A stretch of 64,000 nt of DNA from Streptomyces sp. NBC_00576 (GTDB lineage: Bacteria; Actinomycetota; Actinomycetes; Streptomycetales; Streptomycetaceae). Below, piece by piece: positions 51,308-59,362 of the stretch. The first letter of the stretch is position 1; every line of letters starts with the position of its first letter. Location of the stretch: assembly GCF_036345175.1 (NCBI RefSeq), contig NZ_CP107780.1:5456001-5520000 (forward strand). The letters run 5' to 3'. Below the pieces are notes generated by a model. It was not told where the DNA came from, made no database searches, and worked only from the letters and a program-made list of their open reading frames with translations. The position numbers and the translations under genes were made by a program.

Positions 51308-51742
51308 TCAGCGGTCGTGGCGGAAGAAGTCGGTGAGGATGCGCGCGCAGTCGTCCGCGAGGACGCCGGCGATCACCTCGGGGCGGTGGTTGAGGCGGCG
51401 GTCGCGTACGACGTCCCAGAGGGAGCCGGCCGCGCCCGCCTTCTCGTCGCGGGCGCCGTAGACCACCCGGTCGACCCGCGACTGTACGAGGGCGCCCGCG
51501 CACATCGTGCAGGGCTCCAGCGTCACGACGAGTGTGCAGCCGGACAGCCGCCATTCGCCGAGGTCTTTCGCTGCCCGCCGGATCGCGAGGACCTCGGCGT
51601 GCGCGGTCGGATCGCCCGTCGCCTCGCGCTCGTTGTGCCCGGTCGCGAGCACCGTCGTACCGTCGGCGGCCAGCACGACGGCACCGACGGGCACGTCACC
51701 GCCAGGGACGGCCCGCCCGGCCTCGGCCAGGGCGAGCCGCAT
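51308..51742 (-). CDS. tadA: tRNA-specific adenosine deaminase
   Basis: A 144-residue zinc deaminase that converts A34 to inosine in tRNA-Arg(ACG), whose gene is at 16956-17028. Catalytic HAE (His48, Glu50) and PCTMC (Cys78, Cys81) are intact. ATG at 51742 is the only standard start in frame, but the family usually begins earlier, and the sequence upstream stays in frame and reads DPVRDPWRAA, typical TadA sequence, back to near the preceding stop. A non-standard start (CTG after AGGAGG at about 51790) or a lost start codon is therefore possible. It lies 62 bases after its associated acidic protein. Confidence 0.92.
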   Translation of the reverse strand: MRLALAEAGRAVPGGDVPVGAVVLAADGTTVLATGHNEREATGDPTAHAEVLAIRRAAKDLGEWRLSGCTLVVTLEPCTMCAGALVQSRVDRVVYGARDEKAGAAGSLWDVVRDRRLNHRPEVIAGVLADDCARILTDFFRHDR

Positions 51743-51804
51743 CGCGGCCCGCCATGGATCACGTACGGGGTCGGGCGGCCCCTCGCCGGTCAGGCCCTCC
51801 TGGC

Positions 51805-52359
51805 TCAGCGCACCGTCTCCAGGACCTCCGACGCGCCCAGGGCCTCGGCGATCGCGCCCAGCGCGTCGTCGGCGTCCAGGGCGCGCAGTTCTTTCTCGCC
51901 GATGCCGAGGTCGTCGAGGATCACCGGGTCCCCCACGGGGCCGTGCGGCACCGCGTCGGCGGGGGCGCCGGTCTCGTCGTCGGCGGAGTCGGCGTCGTTG
52001 TCCGGATCGGAGTCCGACTCACCGTCCTCGGTTCCGTCGAGGTCGAGGGCGTCGAGATCCGGCTCGTCGGCGTCCGGATCTCGGCCGAGCAGCTCGGCCG
52101 TGAGCAGGATCTCACCGTACGAACTACGGGCAGCGGCGGCGGCGTCCGAGACGTAGATACGGGGGTCGTCCTCGCCGTCGATGCGGACGACGCCGAACCA
52201 GGCGTCCTCCTGTTCGATGAGCACCAGCACCGTGTCGTCCTCGGGGGAGGCTTCACGGGCCAGTTCGGCCAGGTCCGACAGGGTCTCCACATCGTCGAGC
52301 TCTGTGTCGCTCGCTTCCCACCCGTCTTCGGTGCGCGCGAGCAGTGCGGCGAAGTACAC
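51805..52359 (-). CDS. tRNA adenosine deaminase-associated acidic protein
   Basis: A 184-residue protein always found next to tadA in actinobacteria. N-terminal domain: MYFAALLARTEDGWEASDTE and DDTVLVLIEQEDAWFGVVRI. A strongly acidic Asp/Glu stretch of about 45 residues is in the middle, with ILDDLGIGEKELRALDADDA at the end. GTG at 52359 follows GGGAGAG. The molecular role is unproven; co-occurrence suggests a partner or regulator of TadA. Confidence 0.87.
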   Translation of the reverse strand: MYFAALLARTEDGWEASDTELDDVETLSDLAELAREASPEDDTVLVLIEQEDAWFGVVRIDGEDDPRIYVSDAAAAARSSYGEILLTAELLGRDPDADEPDLDALDLDGTEDGESDSDPDNDADSADDETGAPADAVPHGPVGDPVILDDLGIGEKELRALDADDALGAIAEALGASEVLETVR

Positions 52360-52622
52360 CGTGACTCTCCCACTGTTCCTAGGCGTGCCGGTTGGGGGTC
52401 CCCCCGGCGGAGGTTACGGGCGAGGAAGGCTGTGCGCCGAGCCTCACCCACTGGGAATCGTGGCAGAAACGGAGCGTTCAGGGGACGTCTTCGGCACCCT
52501 GTGTCCGGCTCTTTTGATCGGTTGTCATCCGAGCCCTTCAGCAGCGCTCTCGTTGCCGCCACCAGCGGATCGTAACCGGCTTCCCTCGCGGCCCCCGCAC
52601 GGCTACCCCTTCAACGCGCGTA

Positions 52623-52838
52623 CTACCAGCGGAACGTACGCATGCGCATGGCGTGGCGGAGGCGGGCGGCCTTGGCGCGGCGGGGCTGGACACGGTCGCG
52701 CAACTCGCGGGCCTCGGTCAGCTCGCGCAGGAAGACGGCCCGGCGCCGACGCCGCTCGGCCTCGGTCTCCGACGCATTCTGGTCCCGTTCCCGGGCGTGT
52801 TCCCGGGCGGGTTCGCGGTCCGGTTCACGGTCTGGCAT
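52623..52838 (-). CDS. Small Arg/Glu-rich coiled-coil protein
   Basis: A 71-residue protein (MPDREPDREPAREHARERDQ, then ERRRRRAVFLRELTEARELR) with alternating acidic and basic residues that predict one long helix. ATG at 52838 is preceded by GGGGGTG. It could bind nucleic acid or form a coiled coil; it has no recognised family. It is divergent from upp, with a repeat array between. Confidence 0.6.
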   Translation of the reverse strand: MPDREPDREPAREHARERDQNASETEAERRRRRAVFLRELTEARELRDRVQPRRAKAARLRHAMRMRTFRW

Positions 52839-52911
52839 GGGCAGACACCCCCAGTCGGTGCGTCCCTCCCACCTTCCCTCCGTCGGGCGGTTTGATGCCA
52901 CCTGAAGGGTG

Positions 52912-52999
52912 AGGGGGAGCGAAGCCGCTGTACGGGGAAGCGGAACCGCTGTAGAGGGGAATGGGCCCGCTGTACGGGGGAGCAGAGCCGCTGTACGGC
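52912..52999 (+). repeat. 21-bp direct repeats upstream of upp
   Basis: CCGCTGTA begins at 52925, 52946, 52967 and 52988, exactly 21 bp apart (two helical turns), followed in most copies by CGGGGA and AGCRGA. A weaker unit precedes the first. The array ends about 20 bases before the upp start codon. Confidence 0.85.
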
Positions 53000-53020
53000 A
53001 CCACGGCTACTGTTAGGGCC

Positions 53021-53656
53021 ATGCGTCTCCACGTCGTCGACCACCCTCTGGTCGCCCACAAGCTCACAACGTTGCGCGACCAGCGCACCGACTCCGCGAC
53101 CTTCCGCCGTCTCGCCGACGAGCTGGTCACCCTGCTCGCCTACGAGGCCACGCGCGACGTGCGTACCGAACAGGTCGACATCACGACGCCGGTCGCCTCG
53201 ACCACGGGCGTCAAGCTGTCCCACCCGCGCCCGCTGGTGGTGCCGATCCTGCGGGCCGGCCTCGGCATGCTGGACGGCATGGTCCGGCTGCTGCCGACCG
53301 CCGAGGTGGGCTTCATGGGCATGGTGCGCGACGAGGAGACGCTCCAGGCGTCGACGTACGCGACCCGCATGCCGGAGGACCTCTCCGGACGCCAGGTGTA
53401 CGTCCTCGACCCGATGCTCGCCACCGGCGGCACTCTGGTCGCGGCGATCCGGGAGCTGATCAAGCGCGGCGCCGACGATGTGACGGCCGTGGTCCTCCTG
53501 GCCGCCCCCGAGGGCGTCGAGATCATGGAACGCGAGCTGGCGGACGCCCCGGTCACGGTCGTGACGGCCTCGATCGACGAGCGCCTGAACGAGCACGGCT
53601 ACATCGTCCCGGGCCTCGGAGACGCGGGCGACCGGCTGTACGGCGCGGCCGAGTAG
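53021..53656 (+). CDS. upp: Uracil phosphoribosyltransferase
   Basis: A 211-residue enzyme of pyrimidine salvage that makes UMP from uracil and PRPP. Typical segments are MRLHVVDHPLVAHKLTTLRD, VVPILRAGLGMLDGM, GMVRDEETLQ, the PRPP loop VLDPMLATGGTLVAAI (about residue 128) and HGYIVPGLGDAGDRLYG. Full family length. TACTGT at 53008-53013 lies seven bases before the ATG and there is no ribosome site, so a leaderless transcript is likely. The 21-bp repeats upstream may control it. Confidence 0.97.
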   Translation: MRLHVVDHPLVAHKLTTLRDQRTDSATFRRLADELVTLLAYEATRDVRTEQVDITTPVASTTGVKLSHPRPLVVPILRAGLGMLDGMVRLLPTAEVGFMGMVRDEETLQASTYATRMPEDLSGRQVYVLDPMLATGGTLVAAIRELIKRGADDVTAVVLLAAPEGVEIMERELADAPVTVVTASIDERLNEHGYIVPGLGDAGDRLYGAAE

Positions 53657-53700
53657 CAGCAGCGCCCGTACAGCCACCCGTACAGCCAGGAGCGTGAGGC

Positions 53701-54351
53701 TCAGCAGCTCTGCGGGCTGCTGGAGGGCGCCGGCGCCGGACCGGCCAACGCGGCCAGGGCCTGGTCGGCGTCCTTCTTGCTGGTCAGGGCCGTGAAAGTG
53801 GTGCCGATAAGCAGGTCGACCTCGGTGGCCGACGGCCGTGTGTCGGTCTTCAGCTGGGCGCCGGCGAGTTGGGTGCCGAGCACGGGCAGGGCGGCCTCGG
53901 CGGCCGACGTCGCGCCGAGCACCATTCCGGCTCCGGCGATCTTCTTGTCGTAGGCCTTGGGCGCGTTGCCGACGTCGCCGATGCGGAAGCCGCGCTTCTT
54001 CAGCTCGTCCGCGGCCTGCTTGGCGAGGCCGCTGCGCGGCGTGGCGTTCAGGACGTTGACGGTGATCTGGCCGGGCTTGGGCAGCGCTCTGGCGGCCGGC
54101 GTCGCCGTGGGCGAGGGGCTCACCTTGGACGCGCAGTCCGCCTTCGGGCCCGCGGCCGTGGCCTTGCTGCCGCCGCCGGTGAAGACGTCGATGAGCTGCA
54201 GTGTGCCCCAGCCGATCAGGCCCAGGGCGGCGACCGAGGCCACGAGTCCGAGCACCAGCCTGCGCCGACCCCGGGGTCGGCGCATCCGCGGGTACTTGTC
54301 CCCCGTAATGCGGTACTGGCCGCCCATTCCGGGGGGAGTCAGCATGCTCAT
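53701..54351 (-). CDS. LytR C-terminal (LytR_C) domain membrane protein
   Basis: A 216-residue protein. Basic cytoplasmic segment (YPRMRRPRGRRRL), one helix (about 32-52), a spacer, and the extracytoplasmic LytR_C domain (ITVNVLNATPRSGLAKQAAD, RGFRIGDVGNAPKAYDKKIA, DLLIGTTFTAL). This domain usually ends LCP wall-polymer transferases; here it stands alone without the catalytic part, suggesting an accessory role at the wall. ATG at 54351, with a second possible start two codons later. Confidence 0.88.
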   Translation of the reverse strand: MSMLTPPGMGGQYRITGDKYPRMRRPRGRRRLVLGLVASVAALGLIGWGTLQLIDVFTGGGSKATAAGPKADCASKVSPSPTATPAARALPKPGQITVNVLNATPRSGLAKQAADELKKRGFRIGDVGNAPKAYDKKIAGAGMVLGATSAAEAALPVLGTQLAGAQLKTDTRPSATEVDLLIGTTFTALTSKKDADQALAALAGPAPAPSSSPQSC

Positions 54352-54452
54352 GGGCGCAGCGTAGTGCGCCCGGGCGGTGATGCCTACTAAATGATCATTG
54401 ACCCGGCCGCAGTACTACCCGAAAGGGCCAATAAGCGTCGCGAGGACGGCCG

Positions 54453-54749
54453 TCAGTCCATTTCGAGGACGCGGGCGTGCAGTACCTGCCGTTGCTGGAG
54501 GGCCGCCCGGACAGCGCGGTGCAGACCGTCCTCCAGATACAGGTCGCCCTGCCACTTCACGACATGCGCGAAGAGGTCGCCGTAGAACGTCGAGTCCTCG
54601 GCGAGCAGGGTTTCCAGGTCGAGCTGGCCCTTGGTCGTCACGAGCTGATCGAGGCGGACCGGGCGCGGCGCGACGTCCGCCCACTGCCGGGTGCTTTCCC
54701 GGCCGTGGTCGGGGTACGGCCGGCCGTTTCCGATGCGCTTGAAGATCAC
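54453..54749 (-). CDS. Conserved small protein of unknown function
   Basis: A 98-residue soluble protein beginning MIFKRIGNGRPYPDHGRE, with VRLDQLVTTKGQLDLETLLA, FYGDLFAHVVKWQGDLYLED and GLHRAVRAALQQRQVLHARV. The last part resembles the helix of ParB-like or antitoxin folds, but I see no diagnostic motif. Strong codon bias and its place between conserved genes support a real gene. GTG at 54749. No toxin gene is adjacent. Confidence 0.78.
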   Translation of the reverse strand: MIFKRIGNGRPYPDHGRESTRQWADVAPRPVRLDQLVTTKGQLDLETLLAEDSTFYGDLFAHVVKWQGDLYLEDGLHRAVRAALQQRQVLHARVLEMD

Positions 54750-54853
54750 ACGGAAAGCCTACCGGTCCAGACGTTCCGGGCGCAGCCATGGAGACGGAGT
54801 GCGACGCTGGAAAAGATGCCGCAAAACGGGGCAAACGGGAAGAGGGGTCCGAC

Positions 54854-56524
54854 ATGAGCGACAGCGAGACCGTGCCATCGGCCACCGCGGAGGCCACCCC
54901 GCAGCCCTTGCCACCGGCAACCGCGCCCGACTCACCACCCCGTACGCCGGGGAGCGCCCCCGCGCTCCCCCAGCCGGCGCTGGAGATCGCCGCCGGATAC
55001 GCCTTCACCGGCCCGGCGCTCGATCTGGGCGCCCTTCTGTGGGACGGAACATGCCTCCCGGACGCCCAGATCCGTATTCCCCTCCCCATGCTCAACCGGC
55101 ACGGTCTGGTCGCGGGGGCCACCGGCACCGGCAAGACCAAGACGCTCCAGCTGATCGCCGAACAGCTCAGCGCCCAAGGTGTGCCCGTTTTCCTGGCCGA
55201 TGTGAAGGGCGACGTCTCCGGCATCTCGGCGCCGGGCACCAGGAACGACCGGGTCGGGTCCCGCGCCGCCGAGGTGCACCAGAAGTGGACGGCGACCGGC
55301 TTCCCCGCCGAGTTCTACGCCCTCGGCGGTCTCGGTCACGGCATCCCGGTGCGGGCCACGATCACCAGTTTCGGCCCGGTGCTGCTGTCCAAGGTGCTCC
55401 AGCTCAACCAGACCCAGGAGCAGTCGCTCGGCCTGATCTTCCACTACGCCGACCAGAAGGGGCTCGATCTGGTGGACCTGAAGGACCTGCGGGCCGTCGT
55501 CGCGTTCCTCACCTCCGACGAGGGCAAGGCCGAGCTGAAGAACATCGGCGGGCTGTCGACGGCGACGGCCGGGGTGATCCTGCGTTCCCTCACCGCCTTC
55601 GAGGCACAGGGCATGGCGGACTTCTTCGGCGAACCGGAGTTCGACACGGCGGAGCTGCTGCGCACGGTGGCGGACGGCCGGGGCGTGGTCTCGCTGCTCG
55701 AACTGCCCGCCGTACAAGACCGGCCGCAACTGTTCTCGACCTTCCTGATGTGGCTGCTGGCCGACCTCTTCCACGACCTTCCGGAAGTCGGCGACGCCGA
55801 CAAACCCAAGCTCGTCTTCTTCTTCGACGAGGCGCATCTGCTCTTCAACGACGCGTCGAAGGCCTTCCTGGACGCGATCACCCAGACCGTCCGCCTCATT
55901 CGTTCGAAGGGGGTGGGCATCTTCTTCGTGACGCAGACCCCGCGAGACGTCCCCTCCGATGTGCTCGCCCAGCTCGGCAACCGTGTCCAGCACGCGCTGC
56001 GCGCCTTCACCCCGGACGACCAGAAGGCACTCAGGGCCACGGTGAAGACCTTCCCGAACTCGGCCTACGACCTGGAGGAACTGCTCACCGGCCTCGGAAC
56101 GGGCGAGGCGGTGGTCACCGTCCTGAGCGAGAAGGGTGCCCCGACGCCCGTCGCCGCAACTCGCCTCCGCGCCCCCGAGTCCCTGATGGGCCCGGTCGAC
56201 GCGGCCGTCCTGGACCGGGCGGTCAGGTCCTCGCAGCTCTACGACCGTTACGCACAGGCTGTGGACAGAGAGTCGGCGTACGAGAAACTGACGGCCGCGC
56301 GGACCTCCGGTGGAGCGGGTGGAGCCAAGGGGCCGGACGAGATGAAGTCCGCGAAGCCCAGGGAGTCCAAGAGGGAGTCCAAGCGGGAGTCCAAGGAGGA
56401 CTCCTCTGTGGTCGAACAGGTGGTGGGCAGCGGCGTGTTCAAGTCCCTGGCCCGTTCCCTGGGAACGCAGATCGGGCGGGAGATCACGCGTTCCGTCTTC
56501 GGTACGGCACGGCGGAGGCGGTAG
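54854..56524 (+). CDS. HerA-like P-loop ATPase (DUF853 family)
   Basis: A 556-residue RecA-fold translocase. Walker A GATGTGKTKTLQ (about residue 88), Walker B KLVFFFDEAHLLFND (about 318), arginine-finger region RLIRSKGVGIFFVTQ. The C-terminus has Lys/Glu-rich repeats (three ESKR-type units) and ends in QIGREITRSVFGTARRRR. Family members form hexameric rings acting on DNA; no NurA-type nuclease is adjacent, so the partner is unknown. ATG at 54854 follows GAAGAGGGG. Confidence 0.9.
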   Translation: MSDSETVPSATAEATPQPLPPATAPDSPPRTPGSAPALPQPALEIAAGYAFTGPALDLGALLWDGTCLPDAQIRIPLPMLNRHGLVAGATGTGKTKTLQLIAEQLSAQGVPVFLADVKGDVSGISAPGTRNDRVGSRAAEVHQKWTATGFPAEFYALGGLGHGIPVRATITSFGPVLLSKVLQLNQTQEQSLGLIFHYADQKGLDLVDLKDLRAVVAFLTSDEGKAELKNIGGLSTATAGVILRSLTAFEAQGMADFFGEPEFDTAELLRTVADGRGVVSLLELPAVQDRPQLFSTFLMWLLADLFHDLPEVGDADKPKLVFFFDEAHLLFNDASKAFLDAITQTVRLIRSKGVGIFFVTQTPRDVPSDVLAQLGNRVQHALRAFTPDDQKALRATVKTFPNSAYDLEELLTGLGTGEAVVTVLSEKGAPTPVAATRLRAPESLMGPVDAAVLDRAVRSSQLYDRYAQAVDRESAYEKLTAARTSGGAGGAKGPDEMKSAKPRESKRESKRESKEDSSVVEQVVGSGVFKSLARSLGTQIGREITRSVFGTARRRR

Positions 56525-56552
56525 CCACCGGGCTCCGCCTCCGGCCGGTGGA

Positions 56553-56675
56553 TCAGCGGGCCTGCTCCTTCGGGGGTCGCTGCGGCTCGGCCTCCTTCAC
56601 CTGCGGTTTCGGTGCGTTGCGTACGGCCTCGGCGCGCAGAAGGGCGCGCAGGATCGCGTAAGGGTCGATCGCCAT
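56553..56675 (-). CDS. Forty-residue protein beginning MAIDPYAILRALLRAEA
   Basis: A short frame read directly from the - strand. ATG at 56675 is preceded by GAGGAA at a good distance. The product starts MAIDPYAILRALLRAEAVRN, followed by APKPQVKEAEPQRPPKEQAR and a TGA stop. An amphipathic N-terminal helix and a Pro/Lys/Glu tail are visible. Codon bias is that of real genes. No function is known to me. Confidence 0.6.
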   Translation of the reverse strand: MAIDPYAILRALLRAEAVRNAPKPQVKEAEPQRPPKEQAR

Positions 56676-56750
56676 GTCGGTGTTCCTCGTCCCGTGCGGA
56701 GTACTGGGAGTACTGGGCGTGCTGACTGATGGACCGGGGAAGCCGTCCTG

Positions 56751-57095
56751 TCAGCAGCGCAGGACCACCGAGCGCAGGGCCTGCAGGGAACGCGGGGTGC
56801 GTGGCGGCACGGACCGGGTGGGCGGGGCGGTGGGGTCCGTGGTCGGGATCGAGAAGGGTGCGGGCCGCAGAGGTACGGCGGGACGGCCGATGCCCCTGGT
56901 CACCGGCCGCAGCACGGTGTCCAGGACGTCGTACTCGGCGACCGCCGAACCGCTCTCGGCCGAGGTCATGGAGAGGGGCACCGCATGCGCGCACGCGTGC
57001 GTGCCCGGCACGCTCAGGGCGAGCAGCAGGACGAACGCCCGCAGCCAGGCACGCTGACGGGCGTGACCGAGGGCTCGTGGTGCGGCGGTGCTCAC
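56751..57095 (-). CDS. Small hypothetical protein with N-terminal hydrophobic segment
   Basis: A 114-residue protein. Arg-containing N-terminus, then RAFVLLLALSVPGTHACAHA (about 19-38), a signal peptide or anchor, and an otherwise low-complexity mature part (PLRPAPFSIPTTDPTAPPTR). GTG at 57095 has GGGGAG upstream. It is not recognised; it might be secreted and fast-evolving. Confidence 0.55.
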   Translation of the reverse strand: MSTAAPRALGHARQRAWLRAFVLLLALSVPGTHACAHAVPLSMTSAESGSAVAEYDVLDTVLRPVTRGIGRPAVPLRPAPFSIPTTDPTAPPTRSVPPRTPRSLQALRSVVLRC

Positions 57096-57182
57096 GGGGT
57101 TTGTCTCCCCGTGCGGAGTGCGTCGTTCATCCCCAGGCCGGCGAGAACCGCCCGCTCGGCGTACGGGTCGCCCGGGTGACGC

Positions 57183-57776
57183 TTACTTGCCGGAGGCCTT
57201 CGCGGCCTTCGCCGCCGCCTTCATCTCCTGCTTGTGCGCCCGCACCTTGATCAGGGACTCGGGGCCCGTGATGTCGGCGACGGAGCGGAAGGACTTCGGC
57301 TCGCCGTACGCGCCGGCCGCCTCGCGCCAGCCCTTGGGCTGGACGCCGAGCTGCTTTCCGAGGAGCGCCAGGAAGATCTGGGCCTTCTGCTTGCCGAAGC
57401 CGGGCAGGTCGGTGAGGCGCTTCAGCAGTTCCTGGCCGGTCGCCGCGTCCCGCCAGACTCCCTCGGCGTCTCCGTCGTAGTGCTCGACGAGGTACTGGCA
57501 CAGCTGCTGGATGCGTTTGGCCATGGACCCGGGGTAGCGGTGCACGGCCGGCTTGTCGGAGAGGAGCGCGGCGAAGGCCTCGGGGTCGTACGACGCGATC
57601 TCGTGCGCGTCGAGGTCGTCGGCGCCGAGGCGCTGGGCGATGGTCGCGGGTCCTTTGAACGCCCACTCCATCGGCACTTGCTGGTCCAGCAGCATTCCGG
57701 TCAGCGCCGCGAGTGGGCTGCGGCCGAGGAGCGCGTCGGCTTCGGAGTCCTGGGCGAGGTGGAGAGTGACGTCCAT
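57183..57776 (-). CDS. HhH-GPD-type base-excision DNA repair protein
   Basis: A 197-residue DNA glycosylase-like protein. MLLDQQVPMEWAFKGPATIA (about 28-47) is the conserved first helical unit, and LTDLPGFGKQKAQIFLALLG (about 130-150) is the helix-hairpin-helix. After it, the usual catalytic Lys/Asp positions are replaced by GVQPKGWREA and SVADITGPESL, with an Asp that may be catalytic. No iron-sulphur cluster motif. The C-terminal tail is Lys/Ala-rich. Actinobacterial members of this short type are of unproven specificity. ATG at 57776. Confidence 0.87.
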   Translation of the reverse strand: MDVTLHLAQDSEADALLGRSPLAALTGMLLDQQVPMEWAFKGPATIAQRLGADDLDAHEIASYDPEAFAALLSDKPAVHRYPGSMAKRIQQLCQYLVEHYDGDAEGVWRDAATGQELLKRLTDLPGFGKQKAQIFLALLGKQLGVQPKGWREAAGAYGEPKSFRSVADITGPESLIKVRAHKQEMKAAAKAAKASGK

Positions 57777-57925
57777 GGGTCGATCATGCCCCGAGAGCGG
57801 CACGGATGCCTGGTCGCACGCTACGGCTGCCAGTACCCCAGCGCGGGCGCTATCCAGACGTACCTGTAGCTGCCGGGGAATCGCGCTCAACCGGCCTTTC
57901 TTCCCCGGGAGGTAGCTTTTCCCGG

Positions 57926-58429
57926 GTGAACTCGAACTCCGGTGGACGTGTGACGCCCGACGACCTGGTCGCCCACTACGGCCTGGAGCCGATCCCGCGT
58001 GAGGGCGGGCTGTTCCGGCGTACGTGGGCGGGGCCCGAGCGGGCCGACGGGCGGCCGGAGGGCTCGGCGATCGTCGCGCTGCTGACCTCCGCACCCGGCG
58101 ACTTCTCCGCGCTGCACCGGCTGCCGTCGGACGAGGTCTGGCACTTCTATCTCGGCGATCCGCTGGAACTGCTGCTCCTCGCGCCGGACGGCACCTCCCG
58201 GACGGTCGTGCTCGGGCCCGGTCTCCTGCACGGCCAGGAACCCCAGCTCACCGTTCCCGCCGGTACCTGGATGGGTGCGCGGGTCGTCGAGGGCGGCGCG
58301 TGGACGTTCTTCGGGTGCACGATGGCGCCCGGGTTCACGTACGAGGGCTACGAGCACGGTGACGCCGACGAGCTGGCCGCGCGTTATCCGGCCGAGGCGG
58401 CTCGCATTGGGGAACTGTGTCGCCCATGA
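57926..58429 (+). CDS. Cupin protein of the DUF985 family
   Basis: A 167-residue cupin. LVAHYGLEPIPREGGLFRRT, then AIVALLTSAPGDFSALHRLP, SDEVWHFYLGDPLELLLLAP and TFFGCTMAPGFTYEGYEHGD: the His and Glu residues in the jelly-roll could bind a metal. Relatives include sugar-nucleotide-modifying cupins, but the substrate is unknown. GTG at 57926 is the likely start though GGGAGG is 13 bases away; GTG at 57950 is an alternative. It overlaps the following SDR gene by 13 bases. Confidence 0.85.
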   Translation: MNSNSGGRVTPDDLVAHYGLEPIPREGGLFRRTWAGPERADGRPEGSAIVALLTSAPGDFSALHRLPSDEVWHFYLGDPLELLLLAPDGTSRTVVLGPGLLHGQEPQLTVPAGTWMGARVVEGGAWTFFGCTMAPGFTYEGYEHGDADELAARYPAEAARIGELCRP

Positions 58430-59265
58430 CGCCATCACCATCCATGAGTTCTGCGGGTCTTCTTGCCGGTCAGGTCGCCCTTGTCACCGGCGCCGGCGGC
58501 GGGATCGGGCGCGGGGTCGCGTTGCGGTTCGCGGCGGAGGGGGCCGCTGTCGCCGTGCACTGCCGGACGTCGGACGAGGGTGCGCGGGCAGTGGTCGCGC
58601 GGATCGAGGAGTCGGGCGGGCGGGCCGTCGTACTGCGGGGCGATCTCACCGGCGAGGACGAGTGCCGGCGGGTGGTGCGGGAGGCCGCCGAGTGGGGCGG
58701 CGGGCGGCTCGACGCGCTGGTCAACAACGCGGGTGTGCAGCCGGTCCAGGAGCTGGCCGGGATGACGGTCGCGGACTGGCGGGGTGTCGTCGACGCGAAC
58801 GTACTCAGCGTCTTCGCCTGCACTCAGGCCGCGGCGGAGGTCATGCGGGAGCAGGAGGGACGGGGGGACGGCGAGGGAGAGAGCGGGGGCGGGGGCGCGG
58901 GCGGGGGTGGCGGCAGTGTCACGCACGTCGCGTCCATCGAGGCCGCGCATCCGGCGCCCGGCCACGCCCACTACAGCGCCTCGAAGGCGGCGGTCGTGAT
59001 GCACGCCCGGTCGGCGGCTCTGGAGTACGGGCCGTACGGCATCCGCGTCAACACCGTCTCGCCCGGGCTCGTCGACCGGGAAGGACTGGCCGACGACTGG
59101 CCGGAGGGGGTGCGGCGGTGGCAACAGGCGGCGCCCGTAGGGAGGTTGGGGCGGCCCGAGGACATCGGTGACGCGTGCGTGTTCCTCGCCTCCCGGCTGG
59201 CGTCCTGGATCAGCGGGCACGACCTGGTCGTGGACGGAGGGGTGTCCGCCCGGCCCACGTGGTGA
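58417..59265 (+). CDS. Short-chain dehydrogenase/reductase
   Basis: A 282-residue classical SDR. Cofactor loop TGAGGGIGRG (about 25-34), VHCRTSDEGARAVV with an Arg suggesting NADP preference, NNAGVQPVQ, the catalytic Ser in HVASIEAAHP, YSASKAA (Tyr and Lys), and VNTVSPGLVDREGL. A Gly/Glu-rich insert of about 20 residues lies just before the catalytic Ser strand. The start is uncertain among GTG 58417, ATG 58426 and ATG 58444. It is transcribed with the cupin; the substrate is unknown. Confidence 0.9.
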   Translation: MSPMTPSPSMSSAGLLAGQVALVTGAGGGIGRGVALRFAAEGAAVAVHCRTSDEGARAVVARIEESGGRAVVLRGDLTGEDECRRVVREAAEWGGGRLDALVNNAGVQPVQELAGMTVADWRGVVDANVLSVFACTQAAAEVMREQEGRGDGEGESGGGGAGGGGGSVTHVASIEAAHPAPGHAHYSASKAAVVMHARSAALEYGPYGIRVNTVSPGLVDREGLADDWPEGVRRWQQAAPVGRLGRPEDIGDACVFLASRLASWISGHDLVVDGGVSARPTW

Positions 59266-59362
59266 AGGCCACGGCGAATCCGGTTCCGGCGGGGGTGAGC
59301 GGGGCGCCAGGATCGTGCGTACGTATACGAGAGCCGAAAAGTCCCGAAGACGGAGAAGGTAC

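Noticed and set aside
52642..52905. Alternative + strand small proteins opposite the Arg/Glu-rich gene
   Set aside because: Arg/Ser-rich shadow composition; the - strand frame has the better start and helix pattern.
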